Source: Deltaproteobacteria bacterium (GTDB taxonomy: Bacteria > Myxococcota_A > UBA9042 > PHBI01). Taken from it: 64,000 nt of DNA. Position 1 is the stretch's first letter. Each line of letters starts with the position of its first letter. A program made the translations under genes and the position numbers. Positions 48,239 to 58,500 of this stretch are shown here, in pieces. A model generated the notes under the pieces. The model saw only the letters and a program-made list of their open reading frames with translations. It had not been told where the DNA came from and ran no database searches. Location of the stretch: positions 434,001-498,000 of the forward strand of contig JACKFA010000003.1 of assembly GCA_020632715.1 (NCBI GenBank), in the 5' to 3' direction.

Positions 48239-49320
48239 CGGCGGTAGTTCGGGGCCTCGGTGATGTTGTGCACGTCGTGGACGTGGCTCTCCCGGTAGCC
48301 CGCGGCCGTGATGCGGACGAACCGGTCGTAGGCGCGGAGGGCCGTGAGGTCCTTGGCGCCGACGTATCCCATGCCGGCCCGGAGGCCGCCGAGCAGCTGG
48401 TGGACGACGTCGGCGAGGGGCCCGCGGTACGGGACGCTGGCCTCGACGCCCTCGGGGACGAGCTTGCGCTCCTCCTTCACGTCGGACTGGGCGTAGCGGT
48501 CCTTGCTGCCGTCGGCCGTCATCGCGCCGAGGGAGCCCATGCCGCGGTAGCGCTTGTAGAGCGCGCCGCCCGACTCGAAGCGCTCGCCGGGGGCGGGGTC
48601 CGTCCCGGCGAGGAGGCTCCCGATCATGACCGCGTGGGCGCCCGCCGCGATGGCCTTCACGAGGTCGCCGCTCGCGCGGATCCCGCCGTCGGCGATGAGC
48701 GTCGCGGGCGTGCCCTCGACGCCGCGCGCCGCCTCAGCGATGGCCGTGAGCTGCGGCACGCCGACGCCCGCCACGACCCGCGTCGTGCAGATGGAGCCCG
48801 GCCCGACGCCGACCTTCACGCCGGCAGCGCCCGCCTCGGCGAGCGCCTTGGCGCCGTCGCGCGTGGCGACGTTGCCCGCGAACACGGGCGTCCGGTAGCG
48901 CGAGGTGACGCGCTCGACGGTCTCGATGACGCGCGCGGAGTGGCCGTGCGCCGTGTCGACGAAGAGCGCGTCCGCGCCGGCGTCCACGAGCACCGCGGCG
49001 CGCTCGTCGGCCTCCGGGCCCGCGCCGATGGCCGCCCCGACGACGAGCCCCTCGGCCTTCACGCGCCGCACCTCGTCGGCCTGGCGCGCGGCGTCGAGGT
49101 TCCGGTGGATGACGCCGAGGCCGCCGAGGCGGGCCATCGCGATCGCCATCGCGGACTCGGTGACGGAGTCCATCGCCGCGGAGATGAGCGGCATCCGGAG
49201 CGCGAGCCCGGGGGCGAGCCCGGTCGCGAGATCGGCGTGGCCGGGGAGGACGTCGCTCGATCCGGGGAGGAGGAGCACGTCGTCGAAGGTGAGGCCGATG
49301 GGGATCTCGATGGGGAGCAT
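48235..49320 (-). CDS. guaB: IMP dehydrogenase lacking CBS domains
   Basis: 361 residues, against about 480-490 for usual bacterial GuaB. Catalytic barrel motifs are complete: [49 protein letters not shown] with the catalytic Cys, [30 protein letters not shown] and the flap near DRYAQ. Where the CBS (Bateman) pair should follow [10 protein letters not shown], only a short linker ([10 protein letters not shown]) leads straight to VVGAAIG. Nucleotide control through CBS is therefore absent. GGAGG precedes the ATG. It makes XMP for guaA, the next gene. Confidence 0.96.
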   Translation of the reverse strand: MLPIEIPIGLTFDDVLLLPGSSDVLPGHADLATGLAPGLALRMPLISAAMDSVTESAMAIAMARLGGLGVIHRNLDAARQADEVRRVKAEGLVVGAAIGAGPEADERAAVLVDAGADALFVDTAHGHSARVIETVERVTSRYRTPVFAGNVATRDGAKALAEAGAAGVKVGVGPGSICTTRVVAGVGVPQLTAIAEAARGVEGTPATLIADGGIRASGDLVKAIAAGAHAVMIGSLLAGTDPAPGERFESGGALYKRYRGMGSLGAMTADGSKDRYAQSDVKEERKLVPEGVEASVPYRGPLADVVHQLLGGLRAGMGYVGAKDLTALRAYDRFVRITAAGYRESHVHDVHNITEAPNYRR

Positions 49321-49414
49321 CGGACCGTTCCTCCAGGGCGAGCGCCGCCGCCTGCGCGGGGTCGGAGAGACAAGGAGATGGGAAAACCCAGGCGGAACGT
49401 AATAGAAGGGCCGG

Positions 49415-50770
49415 GTGACCGACAAGCGCCGAGCCATGGACTTGTTCGCGCCGAAGGACGACGGGCGGAGCGCGCCGCTCGCCGAGCGCATGCGCCCGCG
49501 CACGCTCGACGAGGTCGTCGGGCACGACGAGCTCTTGTTACCGGGGGGCTTCCTCCGGACGGCGGTCGAGCGCGGCGAGCTCCCGAGCCTCATCTTCTGG
49601 GGGCCGCCCGGGAGCGGCAAGACCACGCTCGCGCGCGCGATCGCGGCGGCCGTCGACATGCCGTTCGAGCCGTTCTCGGCGGTGCTCGGCGGGGTGAAGG
49701 AGGTGCGCGAGATCGTCGCCGCCGCGAAGCTCCGGCGCACGCGCGGTGAGGGGCGCACGCTCCTCTTCGTCGACGAGATCCACCGCTTCAACAAGAGCCA
49801 GCAGGACGCGTTCCTCCCGCACGTCGAGGACGGGACGCTCGTCCTCATCGGCGCGACGACCGAGAACCCGAGCTTCGCGCTGAACGCGGCGCTCTTGTCG
49901 CGCGGGCGCGTCGTGCGCCTCCTGCCGATCCCCGACGAGGCGGTGAAGGACCTCCTCACCCGCGCCCTCGGCGACCGCGAGCGCGGCCTCGGCGACCTCG
50001 GCGTGACGCTGCCGGATCCGATCGTCGCGGCCATCGCGGAGGCGGCCGGCGGCGACGCGCGCCGCGCGCTGAACGATCTCGAGACGGTCGCGAGCTACGC
50101 GGCCGGCAAGAAGGGCGGGCCGCCCACCACCGAGGAGCTCGGGCGCGTGCTCGCGGGGCGCCTCCTCCATCACGATCGCGCCGGCGAGGGCCACTACGAC
50201 GTCGCGAGCGCCTTCATCAAGTCGCTCCGCGGCTCGGACGCCGACGCCGCGCTCTACTACCTCGCGCGCCTCATCGAGGGCGGCGACGACCCGCGCTTCA
50301 TCGCGCGCCGGATGGTCATCTTCGCGAGCGAGGACATCGGCAACGCCGACCCGCGCGCGCTCTCGGTCGCCGTCGAGGCGATGCAGGCGGTCGCGATGAT
50401 CGGCATGCCGGAGGGGCGCATCGTGCTCGGGCAGGCGTGCACGTATCTCGCGACCGCGCCGAAGTCGAACGCGTCCTACAAGGCCATCGACGCGGCGCTC
50501 GAGGCCGTGCGGCGCACGGGGACGCTGCCTGTGCCGCTCCACATCCGGAACGCGCCCACGAAGCTCATGACCGAGCTCGGCTACGGCAAGGGCTACCGCT
50601 ACCCGCACGACCACGGCGGCTGGGTGCCGGACCACTATCTCCCCGAGGCGCTCCGCGGCGCGCGCTTCTACGAGCCCGAGGGGCACGGCTACGAGAAGCA
50701 CCTGCGCGAGCGCGTCGACCGTTGGCGCGCCGACCGCGACGAGGCCGACGGGGGCGGCGAGAACGGGTAG
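49415..50770 (+). CDS. rarA: Replication-associated recombination protein A (MgsA)
   Basis: 451 residues from the GTG at 49415; an ATG at 49436 is an alternative. AAA+ motifs: [17 protein letters not shown] (Walker A), [20 protein letters not shown] (Walker B), [18 protein letters not shown] (sensor 1 and Arg finger). The tetramerisation domain is [15 protein letters not shown] and the C-terminal motif is [18 protein letters not shown]. It acts at stalled forks and single-stranded DNA ends with SSB. Divergent from guaB. Confidence 0.97.
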   Translation: MTDKRRAMDLFAPKDDGRSAPLAERMRPRTLDEVVGHDELLLPGGFLRTAVERGELPSLIFWGPPGSGKTTLARAIAAAVDMPFEPFSAVLGGVKEVREIVAAAKLRRTRGEGRTLLFVDEIHRFNKSQQDAFLPHVEDGTLVLIGATTENPSFALNAALLSRGRVVRLLPIPDEAVKDLLTRALGDRERGLGDLGVTLPDPIVAAIAEAAGGDARRALNDLETVASYAAGKKGGPPTTEELGRVLAGRLLHHDRAGEGHYDVASAFIKSLRGSDADAALYYLARLIEGGDDPRFIARRMVIFASEDIGNADPRALSVAVEAMQAVAMIGMPEGRIVLGQACTYLATAPKSNASYKAIDAALEAVRRTGTLPVPLHIRNAPTKLMTELGYGKGYRYPHDHGGWVPDHYLPEALRGARFYEPEGHGYEKHLRERVDRWRADRDEADGGGENG

Positions 50771-50850
50771 CGGCGCCCGAGGTGGGGCGTATCACCGCTT
50801 GACACGAGGGCCCCGCGTCTGGTTCCCAGGGCATTCCCCGGAGGTCTCCC

Positions 50851-52245
50851 GTGACGCGACGAATGTGGATTGCTCGGTCTGGTTTCTTGGGCGTGCTCGC
50901 CGTCGTGGCGGCGGCCTGTGGCGACGGCGGCTCGGGCTCCGACGGCGGCGCCGACACGGACACGGCGGTCGCGGCAGACACCGCGGTGGTCGACGACACG
51001 AGCGCCGTCGAGGACGCCGCGGACACCGCGAACGTCGGCGGCGACGACACGCTCGAGGCCGACACGACGCCCGTCGTCGAGTGCCCGACGCCCACCGGGG
51101 CGCGCCCCGCGGCGCGCGCCGAGCACGCGGGGATCTACGATCCGGACGGGCAGCGCGTGGTGCTCTTCGGCGGGAGCTTCGGCGTGCCGCAGAACTGCTC
51201 GGCGATCGTGGCGCACACCTACGAGAGCGACACGTGGATCTACGACATCCCGTGCAACCAGTGGCACAAGGCCACCGGCACGCAGCCGGTCGGGCGCGTG
51301 CGGCACGCGGCGGCCTACGACTCGCAGCGGCACCGGATGATCGTCTGGGGCGGGCGCGAGCGGAAGGGGTCGAGCGGCGCCTACACGCTGCACCCGGAGA
51401 TGCTCGCGTTCGACCTCGAGACCGAGACCTGGGAGCAGCTGACCATCAGCGGGAGCGCCGCGCCGCGGGCCCGCTTCAACCACGTGATGGTCTACGATCC
51501 CGACGGCGACAGGGTCATCGTCATGGGAGGCAACACCTCGGCCGATCCGCTCGTCTACAGCGAGGCGAAGGACGTCTGGGCGTTCAGCTTCGCGACCGGC
51601 GCCTGGACGGACCTCACGCCGACGAGCGGGTTCCAGCCCGACGCGCGCTTCTGGCACGCCGGGCTCTGGGACCCGACGCGGAAGTGGCTGGTGATCTACG
51701 GCGGGGCCGACAACGGGTCGGCGTTCGATCCGCAGGCGAAGTACTTCGACGACGTGTGGGCGTTCGACACGACGGCGTCGCCGCCCCAGTGGTACCAGCT
51801 CGACAGCTCGCAGACGGTGCCCGACGGGCGCTTCTGGTCGGGCATGGTCTACGACGACGCGCACGACCGCTACGTGATGTTCGGTGGGCACGACGACGCC
51901 GCGCTCGGCAACCGCAACGACACCTGGGCGTTCGGGCCGACGACGGGGCAGTGGCAGCGGCTCTCCGCGGGTGACACGTTCAACAAGCCGCCGGCGGCGT
52001 TCTGCCAGTTCCCGCCGGACTTCACGGTGGTCGACATGGACGCGCCGGAGCGGCGCCACGCGGGCGTCTTCGTGGCGGGGCCGGGCAGGGCGTTCCTGAC
52101 CGGCGGGAAGACGGACTGTGGCAACGTCGACGACCTCTTCTCCTACGACTTCGCCGACGAGGCGTGGGAGGAGCGCGTGACCGCCACGGTCGGTGAGTCG
52201 TGCATCCGGAAGGGTGGGCTCTCGTGCAACGATCTCTGCTTCTGA
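50851..52245 (+). CDS. DT-linker lipoprotein with kelch-type beta-propeller
   Basis: 464 residues; GTG preceded by GGAGG. Lipobox LAVVAAAC, then a D/T-rich linker (ADTDTAVAADTAVVDDT). The rest repeats the kelch pattern of an aromatic-rich blade: RAEHAGIYDPDGQRVVLFGG, RHAAAYDSQRHRMIVWGG, FNHVMVYDPDGDRVIVMGG, WHAGLWDPTRKWLVIYGG and WSGMVYDDAHDRYVMFGG, each followed by DxWxF-type strands. Five to six blades are visible. A surface propeller for protein or glycan binding is likely. Its end overlaps the next gene by 22 bases. Confidence 0.9.
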   Translation: MTRRMWIARSGFLGVLAVVAAACGDGGSGSDGGADTDTAVAADTAVVDDTSAVEDAADTANVGGDDTLEADTTPVVECPTPTGARPAARAEHAGIYDPDGQRVVLFGGSFGVPQNCSAIVAHTYESDTWIYDIPCNQWHKATGTQPVGRVRHAAAYDSQRHRMIVWGGRERKGSSGAYTLHPEMLAFDLETETWEQLTISGSAAPRARFNHVMVYDPDGDRVIVMGGNTSADPLVYSEAKDVWAFSFATGAWTDLTPTSGFQPDARFWHAGLWDPTRKWLVIYGGADNGSAFDPQAKYFDDVWAFDTTASPPQWYQLDSSQTVPDGRFWSGMVYDDAHDRYVMFGGHDDAALGNRNDTWAFGPTTGQWQRLSAGDTFNKPPAAFCQFPPDFTVVDMDAPERRHAGVFVAGPGRAFLTGGKTDCGNVDDLFSYDFADEAWEERVTATVGESCIRKGGLSCNDLCF

Positions 52246-52817
52246 CGGCCCTCTCGGCCTTGCTCGCGCTCGGGGCGGCGCTGACGGCTTGCGGTGACGC
52301 GGCGTCCGTCGGCGAGACGGACTCGGCGAGCGCGGACACGTCGGTCACGGACGGCGGCGGGGACACGGTCGTGGGCGATACGACCCCCGCGGACACCGCC
52401 GTGGCCGACACGAGCGGGCCGCCGAGCCCCGAGCTCGTGCTCGGGACGAACGACGTGGGGTCGAACGATCCGACGGCGTTCGAGGCGCTCGAGGAGCACG
52501 ACGAGCTCGAGGTGCAGCTCGGCTTCCAGGGCTTCTGGATGGTCGTGCTGGCGTTCAAGACGCGCGACATCTTCACGACGCCGCTCTACCTCGAGGCGCA
52601 CCTGACGGCGGGCGGCGTCGAGCAGGGCTCGCTCGTCCTCGGCGGTCAGAAGCTCGCCGACGGCGGCGACGGCTACGGCTACTACTACAACTTCTTCCTG
52701 GTCGTGAACGACCCGGGCGTCGCTGGCGGCGAGGGTAGCATCCTCTTCAAGGCGCAGGACGACGAGGGCCACAGCTTCCAGATGACGCGGGTGGTGGAGC
52801 TCACGGGCGGCGAGTAG
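52224..52817 (+). CDS. DT-linker lipoprotein of unknown function
   Basis: 197 residues from a GTG inside the end of the kelch gene, preceded by GGAAGGGTGGG. Signal LLLTALSALLALGAALTAC and a linker of ADTSVTDGGGDTVVGDT type. The folded part of about 130 residues is beta-rich (VQLGFQGFWMVVLAFKTRD, YLEAHLTAGGVEQGSLVLGG) and resembles a small Ig-like or jelly-roll domain. No family recognised. Coexpressed with the kelch lipoprotein. Confidence 0.8.
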   Translation: MQRSLLLTALSALLALGAALTACGDAASVGETDSASADTSVTDGGGDTVVGDTTPADTAVADTSGPPSPELVLGTNDVGSNDPTAFEALEEHDELEVQLGFQGFWMVVLAFKTRDIFTTPLYLEAHLTAGGVEQGSLVLGGQKLADGGDGYGYYYNFFLVVNDPGVAGGEGSILFKAQDDEGHSFQMTRVVELTGGE

Positions 52818-52840
52818 CCGACTCTGCGGGTGGTGGCGGT

Positions 52841-55524
52841 CTGAACCGACGTAGGGGCGGTTTTGGCCGCGCCGGTCGACGCGGTCGGAACCGACGTGGT
52901 GGCCGCCTGGTCGCTCGTCCGCGGGCGGCCACGAGGACCCCCCCTGCGGCCCTGTCGGTGCTAGAGTCCTGCCCGCGACGGTCGACGCGGTCGGAACCGA
53001 CGTAGGGGCGGCCCTCGTGGCCGCCCGGATGCTGGTCCGCGGGCGGCCACGAGGGCCGCCCCTACGGTCCGGTCCGGGCGGTTTTGGCCGCGCCGGTCGA
53101 CGCGGTCGGGACCGACGTGGTGGCCGCCCGTCTCTCGCCCGCGGGCGGCCACGAGGGCCGCTCCTACGGTCCGGTCCGGGCGGTTTTGGCCGCGCCGGTC
53201 GACGCGGTCGGAACCGATGTAGGGGCGGCCCTCGTGGCCGCCGGATGCTCGTCCGCGGGCGGCCACGAGGGCCGCCCCTACGGTCCTGGCGGTGCGAGTC
53301 CCGGCCGCGCATGTCGATGCGGTCGGAACCGACGTGGTGGCGGCCCGTCGCTCGTCCGCGGGCGGCCACGAGGGCCGCCCTACGGTCCGGTCCGGGGCGG
53401 TCCTGGCCGGGCTGGTCGACGCGGTCGGAACCGACGTTGGCCGCCTGGTCTCGTCCGCGGGCGGCCACGAGGCCGCCCCTACGGTCCTGGCGGTGCGAGT
53501 CCCGGCCGCGCATGTCGACGCGGTCGGAACCGACGTGGTGGCCGCCTGGTCGCTCGTCCGGGGGCGGCCACGAGGCCGCCCCTACGGTCCTGTCGGTGCG
53601 GTCCTGGCCGCGCCGGTCGACGCGGTCGGGACCGACGTGGTGGCTGCCCGGTCGCTCGTCCGCGGGCGGTCGGAACCGATGTAGGGGCGGGTGGCCGCCC
53701 GCCCGTGGTTGGGCCGCGCCGGTCGTCGGAACCGACGTGGTGGCCGCCTGGTCGCTCGTCCGCGGGCGGCCACGAGGGCCGCCCCTACGGGTCGGGTGCG
53801 AGTCCCGGCCGCGCATGTCGACGCGGTCGGAACCGACGTGGTCGGCGCGGGCCTGGCCGCCCTCGCTCGCCCGCTCGGCCGCCCCTACGGTCCGGTCGGG
53901 CGGTTTGGCCGCGCCGGTCGACGCGGTCGGAACCGACGTGGTGGCTGCCTGGTCGCTCGTCCGCGGGCGGCCACGAGGGCCGCCCCCTACGGTCCTGTCG
54001 GTGCGAGTTTGGCCGCGCGGTCGACGCGGTCGGAACCGACGTGGTGGCCGCCCGGTCGCTCGTCCGCGGGCGGTCGGAACCGATGTAGGGCGGCCCTTGT
54101 GGCCGCCCGTCTCTCGCCCGCGGGCGGCCACGAGGCCGCCCCTACGGTCCTGTCGGTGCGAGTCCTGGCGCGCCGGTCGACGCGGTCGGAACCGACGTGG
54201 TGGCTGCCCGGTCTCTCGGCCGCGGGCGGCCACGAGGGCCGCCCCTACGGTCCGGTCGGGGGCGGTTTTGGCCGCGCCGGTCGACGCGGTCGGAACCGAT
54301 GTAGGGGCGGCCTCGTGGCCGCCTGGATGCTGGTCCGCAGGCGGCCACGAGGGCCGCCCCTACGGTCCGGTCGGCCGCGCCGGTCGACGCGGTCGGAACC
54401 GACGTGGTGGCCGCCTGGTCGCTCGTCCGCGGGCGGCCACGAGGGCCGCCCCTACGGTCCTGTCGGGCGAGTCCCGGGTCGACGCGGTCGGAACCCGTGG
54501 CCGCCCGGTCTCGTCCGCGGGCGGCCACGAGGGCCGCCCCACGGTCCGGTCGGGCGGTTTTGGCGCGCGCCATCGACGCGGTCGGAACCGACGTGGTGGG
54601 TGCCCGTCTCTCGTCCGCGGGCGGCCACGAGGGCCGCCCTACGGTCCGGTCGGTGCGGTTTTGGCCGCGCCGGTCGACGCGGTCGGGACCGACGTGGTGG
54701 CCGGTCTCGCCGCGCAGGCGGCCACGAGGGCCGCCCCTACGGTCCTGTCGGTGCGAGAGTCCTGCCCGCGACGGCGACGCGGTCGGAACCGATGTAGGGG
54801 CGGCCCGTGGCCGCCCCCGGATCTGTCCGCGGGCGGCCACGAGGGCCGCGCCTACGGTCCAGTCGGTGCGAGTCCCGGCCGCGACGGTCGACGCGGTCGG
54901 AACCGACGTGGTGGCTGCCCGGTCGCTCGTCCGCGGGCGGCCACGAGGGCCGCCCCTACGGTCCGGTCGGGGCGGTTTTGGCCGCGCCGGTCGACGCGGT
55001 CGGAACCGACGTGGTGGCTGCCCCGTCGCTCGTCCGCGGGCGGCCACGAGGGCCGCCCCTACGGTCCGTCGGGGCGGTTTGGCCGCGCCGGTCGACGCGG
55101 TCGGAACCGACGTGGTGGCCGCCCGTCTCTCGCCCGCGGGCGGCCACGAGGGCCGCCCTACGGTCCGGTCGGTGCGAGTCCGGCCGGGCTTGTCGACGCG
55201 GTCGGAACCGACGTGGTGGCCGCCTGGTCTCTCGTCCGCGGGCGGCCACGAGGGCCGCCCCTACGGTCCTGGCGGTGCGAGTCCCGGCCGCGCATGTCGA
55301 CGCGGTCGGAACCGACGTGGTGGCTGCCCCGTCGCTCGTCCGCGGGCGGCCACGAGGGCCGCCCCTACGGTCCCGGTCCGGTCGGGCTGGTCGACGCGGT
55401 CGGAACCGACGTGGTGGCCGCCCCGTCTCTCGCCCGCGGGCGGCCACGAGGGCCGCCCCTACGGTCCTGTCGGTGCGAGTCCCGGCCGCGCATGTCGACG
55501 CGGCCTGAACCGACGTAGGGGCGG
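52841..55524. repeat. Palindromic interspersed repeat array, about 25 units
   Basis: About 25 copies of a core GTCGACGCGGTCGGAACCGAC recur every 95-118 bases. After each core come GTGGCCGCC and, some 20 bases on, GGGCGGCCACGAGGGCCGCC then CCTACGGTCC, so every unit can form a GTCGG/CCGAC hairpin and a larger GGCCGCC/GGCGGCC hairpin. The segment between units exists in two main forms, one with GCGGTTTTGGCCGCGCCG and one with GGTGCGAGTCCCGGCCGCGC, in mixed order. Some units are truncated (near 53670, 53720, 54070). Both outer ends read CTGAACCGACGTAGGGGCGG (52841-52860 and 55505-55524), unlike inner copies. All six frames are largely open, but only as Arg/Gly/Pro-rich low-complexity sequence; I see no gene. 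Confidence 0.93.
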
Positions 55525-55557
55525 CCCTCGTGGCCGCCCGGTCGCCGTGCTAGCGCC

Positions 55558-58500
55558 TCAGTCGCACCAGCTCGAGCACGTGAAGAGGCAGCAGGAGCCG
55601 CCGCGACACTGGGCGCCCGAGCTGCACGCGCTGCCGCTGCCGAGCTTCGCCTTGCAGGCGCCCCCGGCGTCGCAGAACTGGTCGCTCGCGCAGTCGCCGC
55701 TCGCCTCGCACGCCACGCACGTGAAGAACCAGCTGCAGTGGCCGGAGCGGCAGTCCGCGTCGCCGACGCAGATCGCGCCGTCACCGAGGAGGGGCTCGCA
55801 GCCGCCGAGGAGGTCGCAGAACTCGCCGCTCGCGCAGTCGCCGTCGCCGACGCAGTCGACGCAGACGCCGGCGCACGCGCCCGAGGCGCACTCGCCGTCG
55901 CCGAAGCAGAGCCCGCCGTTGCCGAGCTTCGGCTCGCACCCGAGGTCGAGGAACGAGCAGTACTCCCCGGCGTCGCAGTCGCCGTCCTCGTCGCAGGCCA
56001 TGCAGAGGCCGCCGTTGCACGCGCCCTGGCACTGCGCGTCCGCCGTGCACGGCGTGCCCGTCGGCGCCTTCGGCACACAGGCGCCCGCGAGGCAGTAGTC
56101 GCCGCTCCCGCAGTGCTGGTTCGTGGTGCACGCGACGCAGAGCCCGCCGAAGCAGTGCCCCGACCTGCACCACCCGTTGCCGCCGCACGGGAGCCCGTTC
56201 GCCACGTCCGCCGCGCACACGCCGAAGGCGTCGCAGTGGTCGGCCGCGTCGCAGTCGGCGTTGGCGTCGCACTCGGCGCACCGCCCGAGCGGGCACGACC
56301 CGCTCTCGCACCACGCGTTCGCGAGGCAGAAGGCGCCGGCGTCGCGCTTCGGGACGCAGCGCGCCGTCGGGTCGCAGAACTCCCCGCTCGTGCAGTCCGC
56401 GCTCGACGCGCAGCCGCCGCAGAGGAGGTGGCACGTGCCCGACTTGCAGTTGTCGGCCTCGACGCACGGCGCCCCGTCGTCGAGCTTCGCCCAGCAGAGC
56501 TTCAGCACCGGATCGCAGAACTCACCGCTCGCGCAGTCGCTGTCCCGCGCGCACTCGGCGCAGAAGTGGTCCACGCAGACGTTCGTCGCGCAGTCGAGAT
56601 CGGACGCGCACGGCAGGAGCACCGGCGTCTCGCCGCACACGTCGACCCAGTCCGTGTCGAACTGGTGAACGCCGTTCAGCGCCTCGACGACGGCCGTCGG
56701 GCCGGCGCCGGCGTGGTAGAAGTCGACGTTGACGGCGTGGATCCGGGGCGTCAGCGGCGCGCCGCGGGCCGACACCCAGCCCGTCGTGTCGATCGCGTCG
56801 AGCTCCGCCTGGCACGCGGCGACGCGCGCGTTCATCGCCTCGACCGTGTTCGCGCACATCGACATGAAGAGGTCGCCCCAGCAGCCCGACGGGTCGCAGA
56901 GGAGGCCCTGGAGCTGCGACAGCGCGTAGAGCTGCCCCGGCTCGAGCGGCTTCTTGAAACACGCCACGTCGGTGCCGGGAGGGGCGGCGCCCCCCGAGCT
57001 CGCGAGGAGGCAGCCGCCGTCGAGGTTCCCGCCGCCGAAGACCAGCAGGCGCTTGTCGCGCCGCGCCATGTTGTTGAGCGACCACGGCCAGATCTCGTCG
57101 AGCGCGCGCAGGTCGCAGCCACCCTCGAGCGCCACGATCTCGGGCGCGTCGTAAAACCAGCGCGTGAGCCCCGCGTCCTCGAACGCCTGGTGGAGCGCGA
57201 CCTCGTCGACGTAGTTCTCGAGCTGGATCTCGACGACCTCGCTCGGGTGGTCGGCCATCCACGAGGCGATCTCCTCGAGCCCCCACGCGAGCGGCAGGAG
57301 CCCGCCATAGCAGTGGTCGCCGTGACAGAGGCACATCCAGTCCGCGCTCGTCCCGGCGCCGCCGCCGAGCCCCTCGGGCACGCAGTAGGCGATGTCGAGC
57401 AGGAGGCGCCGGACCCCGTGGTCGAGCTGCGTCGAGAGCGAGAAGGACTGGTTGTAGTTGATGAGGCCCGGGAACGGGTACGCGGTCGACACGTCGGCGT
57501 TGTGCGCCGAGAGCACGGTCACGTCGGGGAGCTTGCGCGCGCATAGCGCCCGGTTGCCCATGCACGTGTCGAAGCAGTCGGCCGGGCAGCTCTCGTGGGT
57601 CTCGGTCGCGTCGTCGCACCACGCGTCGCCGCAGATCCCGAGGTGGCACATCATGCCGCCCGCGCAGATGGCCCCCGGCTCGGCGCAGGTCGGGTCCCAG
57701 ACGTGCCCCGTGGCGTCGCACACCTCACAGCCGCCGCCGCACTGGCCGTTCGCGCGGCACGTGTCGCCGGCGGTGCAGGCGTCGCCGTCGTCGCAGGCGC
57801 GCCCCGCGTCGGGCGTGTGCACGCAGGCGGCCCCGACGCAGGCGTCGACCGTGCACGGGTTGTCGTCGTCGCAATCGACCGCGCCGTCGCACGCGCCGCC
57901 CTGGCAGGTCCCGCCGCAGCCGCAGGAGGCGCCGTCGCTCCGCGGGGTGAAGCGGCACCCGAGCGCGCTGTCGCAGGTGTCGGTCGTGCAGGGGTTCTGG
58001 TCGGCGCAGCGGACCGCCTTCGCGACGCACTGGCCGTCGGGCCCGCAGAGGTCGAGGGTGCAGGCGTCGCCGTCGTCGCAGCCGCAGTCGGCAGCGCAGG
58101 TCCGGCAGTCCTCGCCGGCCTCGCAGGCCCCGTTGCCGCAGCACCCGGCGACCGGCCCGTGCGTGCAGCGCGGCCCCTGCGGCGAGCCGACGCACGCGTC
58201 GGTCGTGCAGGCGTCTCCGTCGTCGCAGCCGCAGTCCCCGGCGCAGGACGCGCAGTCCTCGTCGGGCCCGCAGGTGCCGTTGCCGCAGGTGTCGCACGCG
58301 GCGCAGCGCGAGACGCAGTCCACCTTCGCGAGCGCCGCGCACGCCGGGCTCCAGCGCTCGCAGCACGCCGGCTCGAGCGCGCAGACGCACGCGAGGCAGA
58401 CGCCGTCGTCGCAGCCCGCCGCCGGGTCGCCCGGGTGCCCCGCGCAGCAGGTGCCGGCGCTGCAGTCGGCGGGGCAGGCCGCGCCCCCCTCGCCGGCGGC

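Noticed and set aside
53017..55518. Long open frame across the repeat array (and others in several frames)
   Set aside because: It is Arg/Gly/Pro-rich low-complexity sequence produced by a GC-rich repeat with few stop codons. Unit truncations shift the frame, and no start or signal context is credible.
52841..55524. CRISPR array
   Set aside because: Units are about 100 bases with only a few recurring spacer types, not unique spacers of constant length. No cas gene is present.
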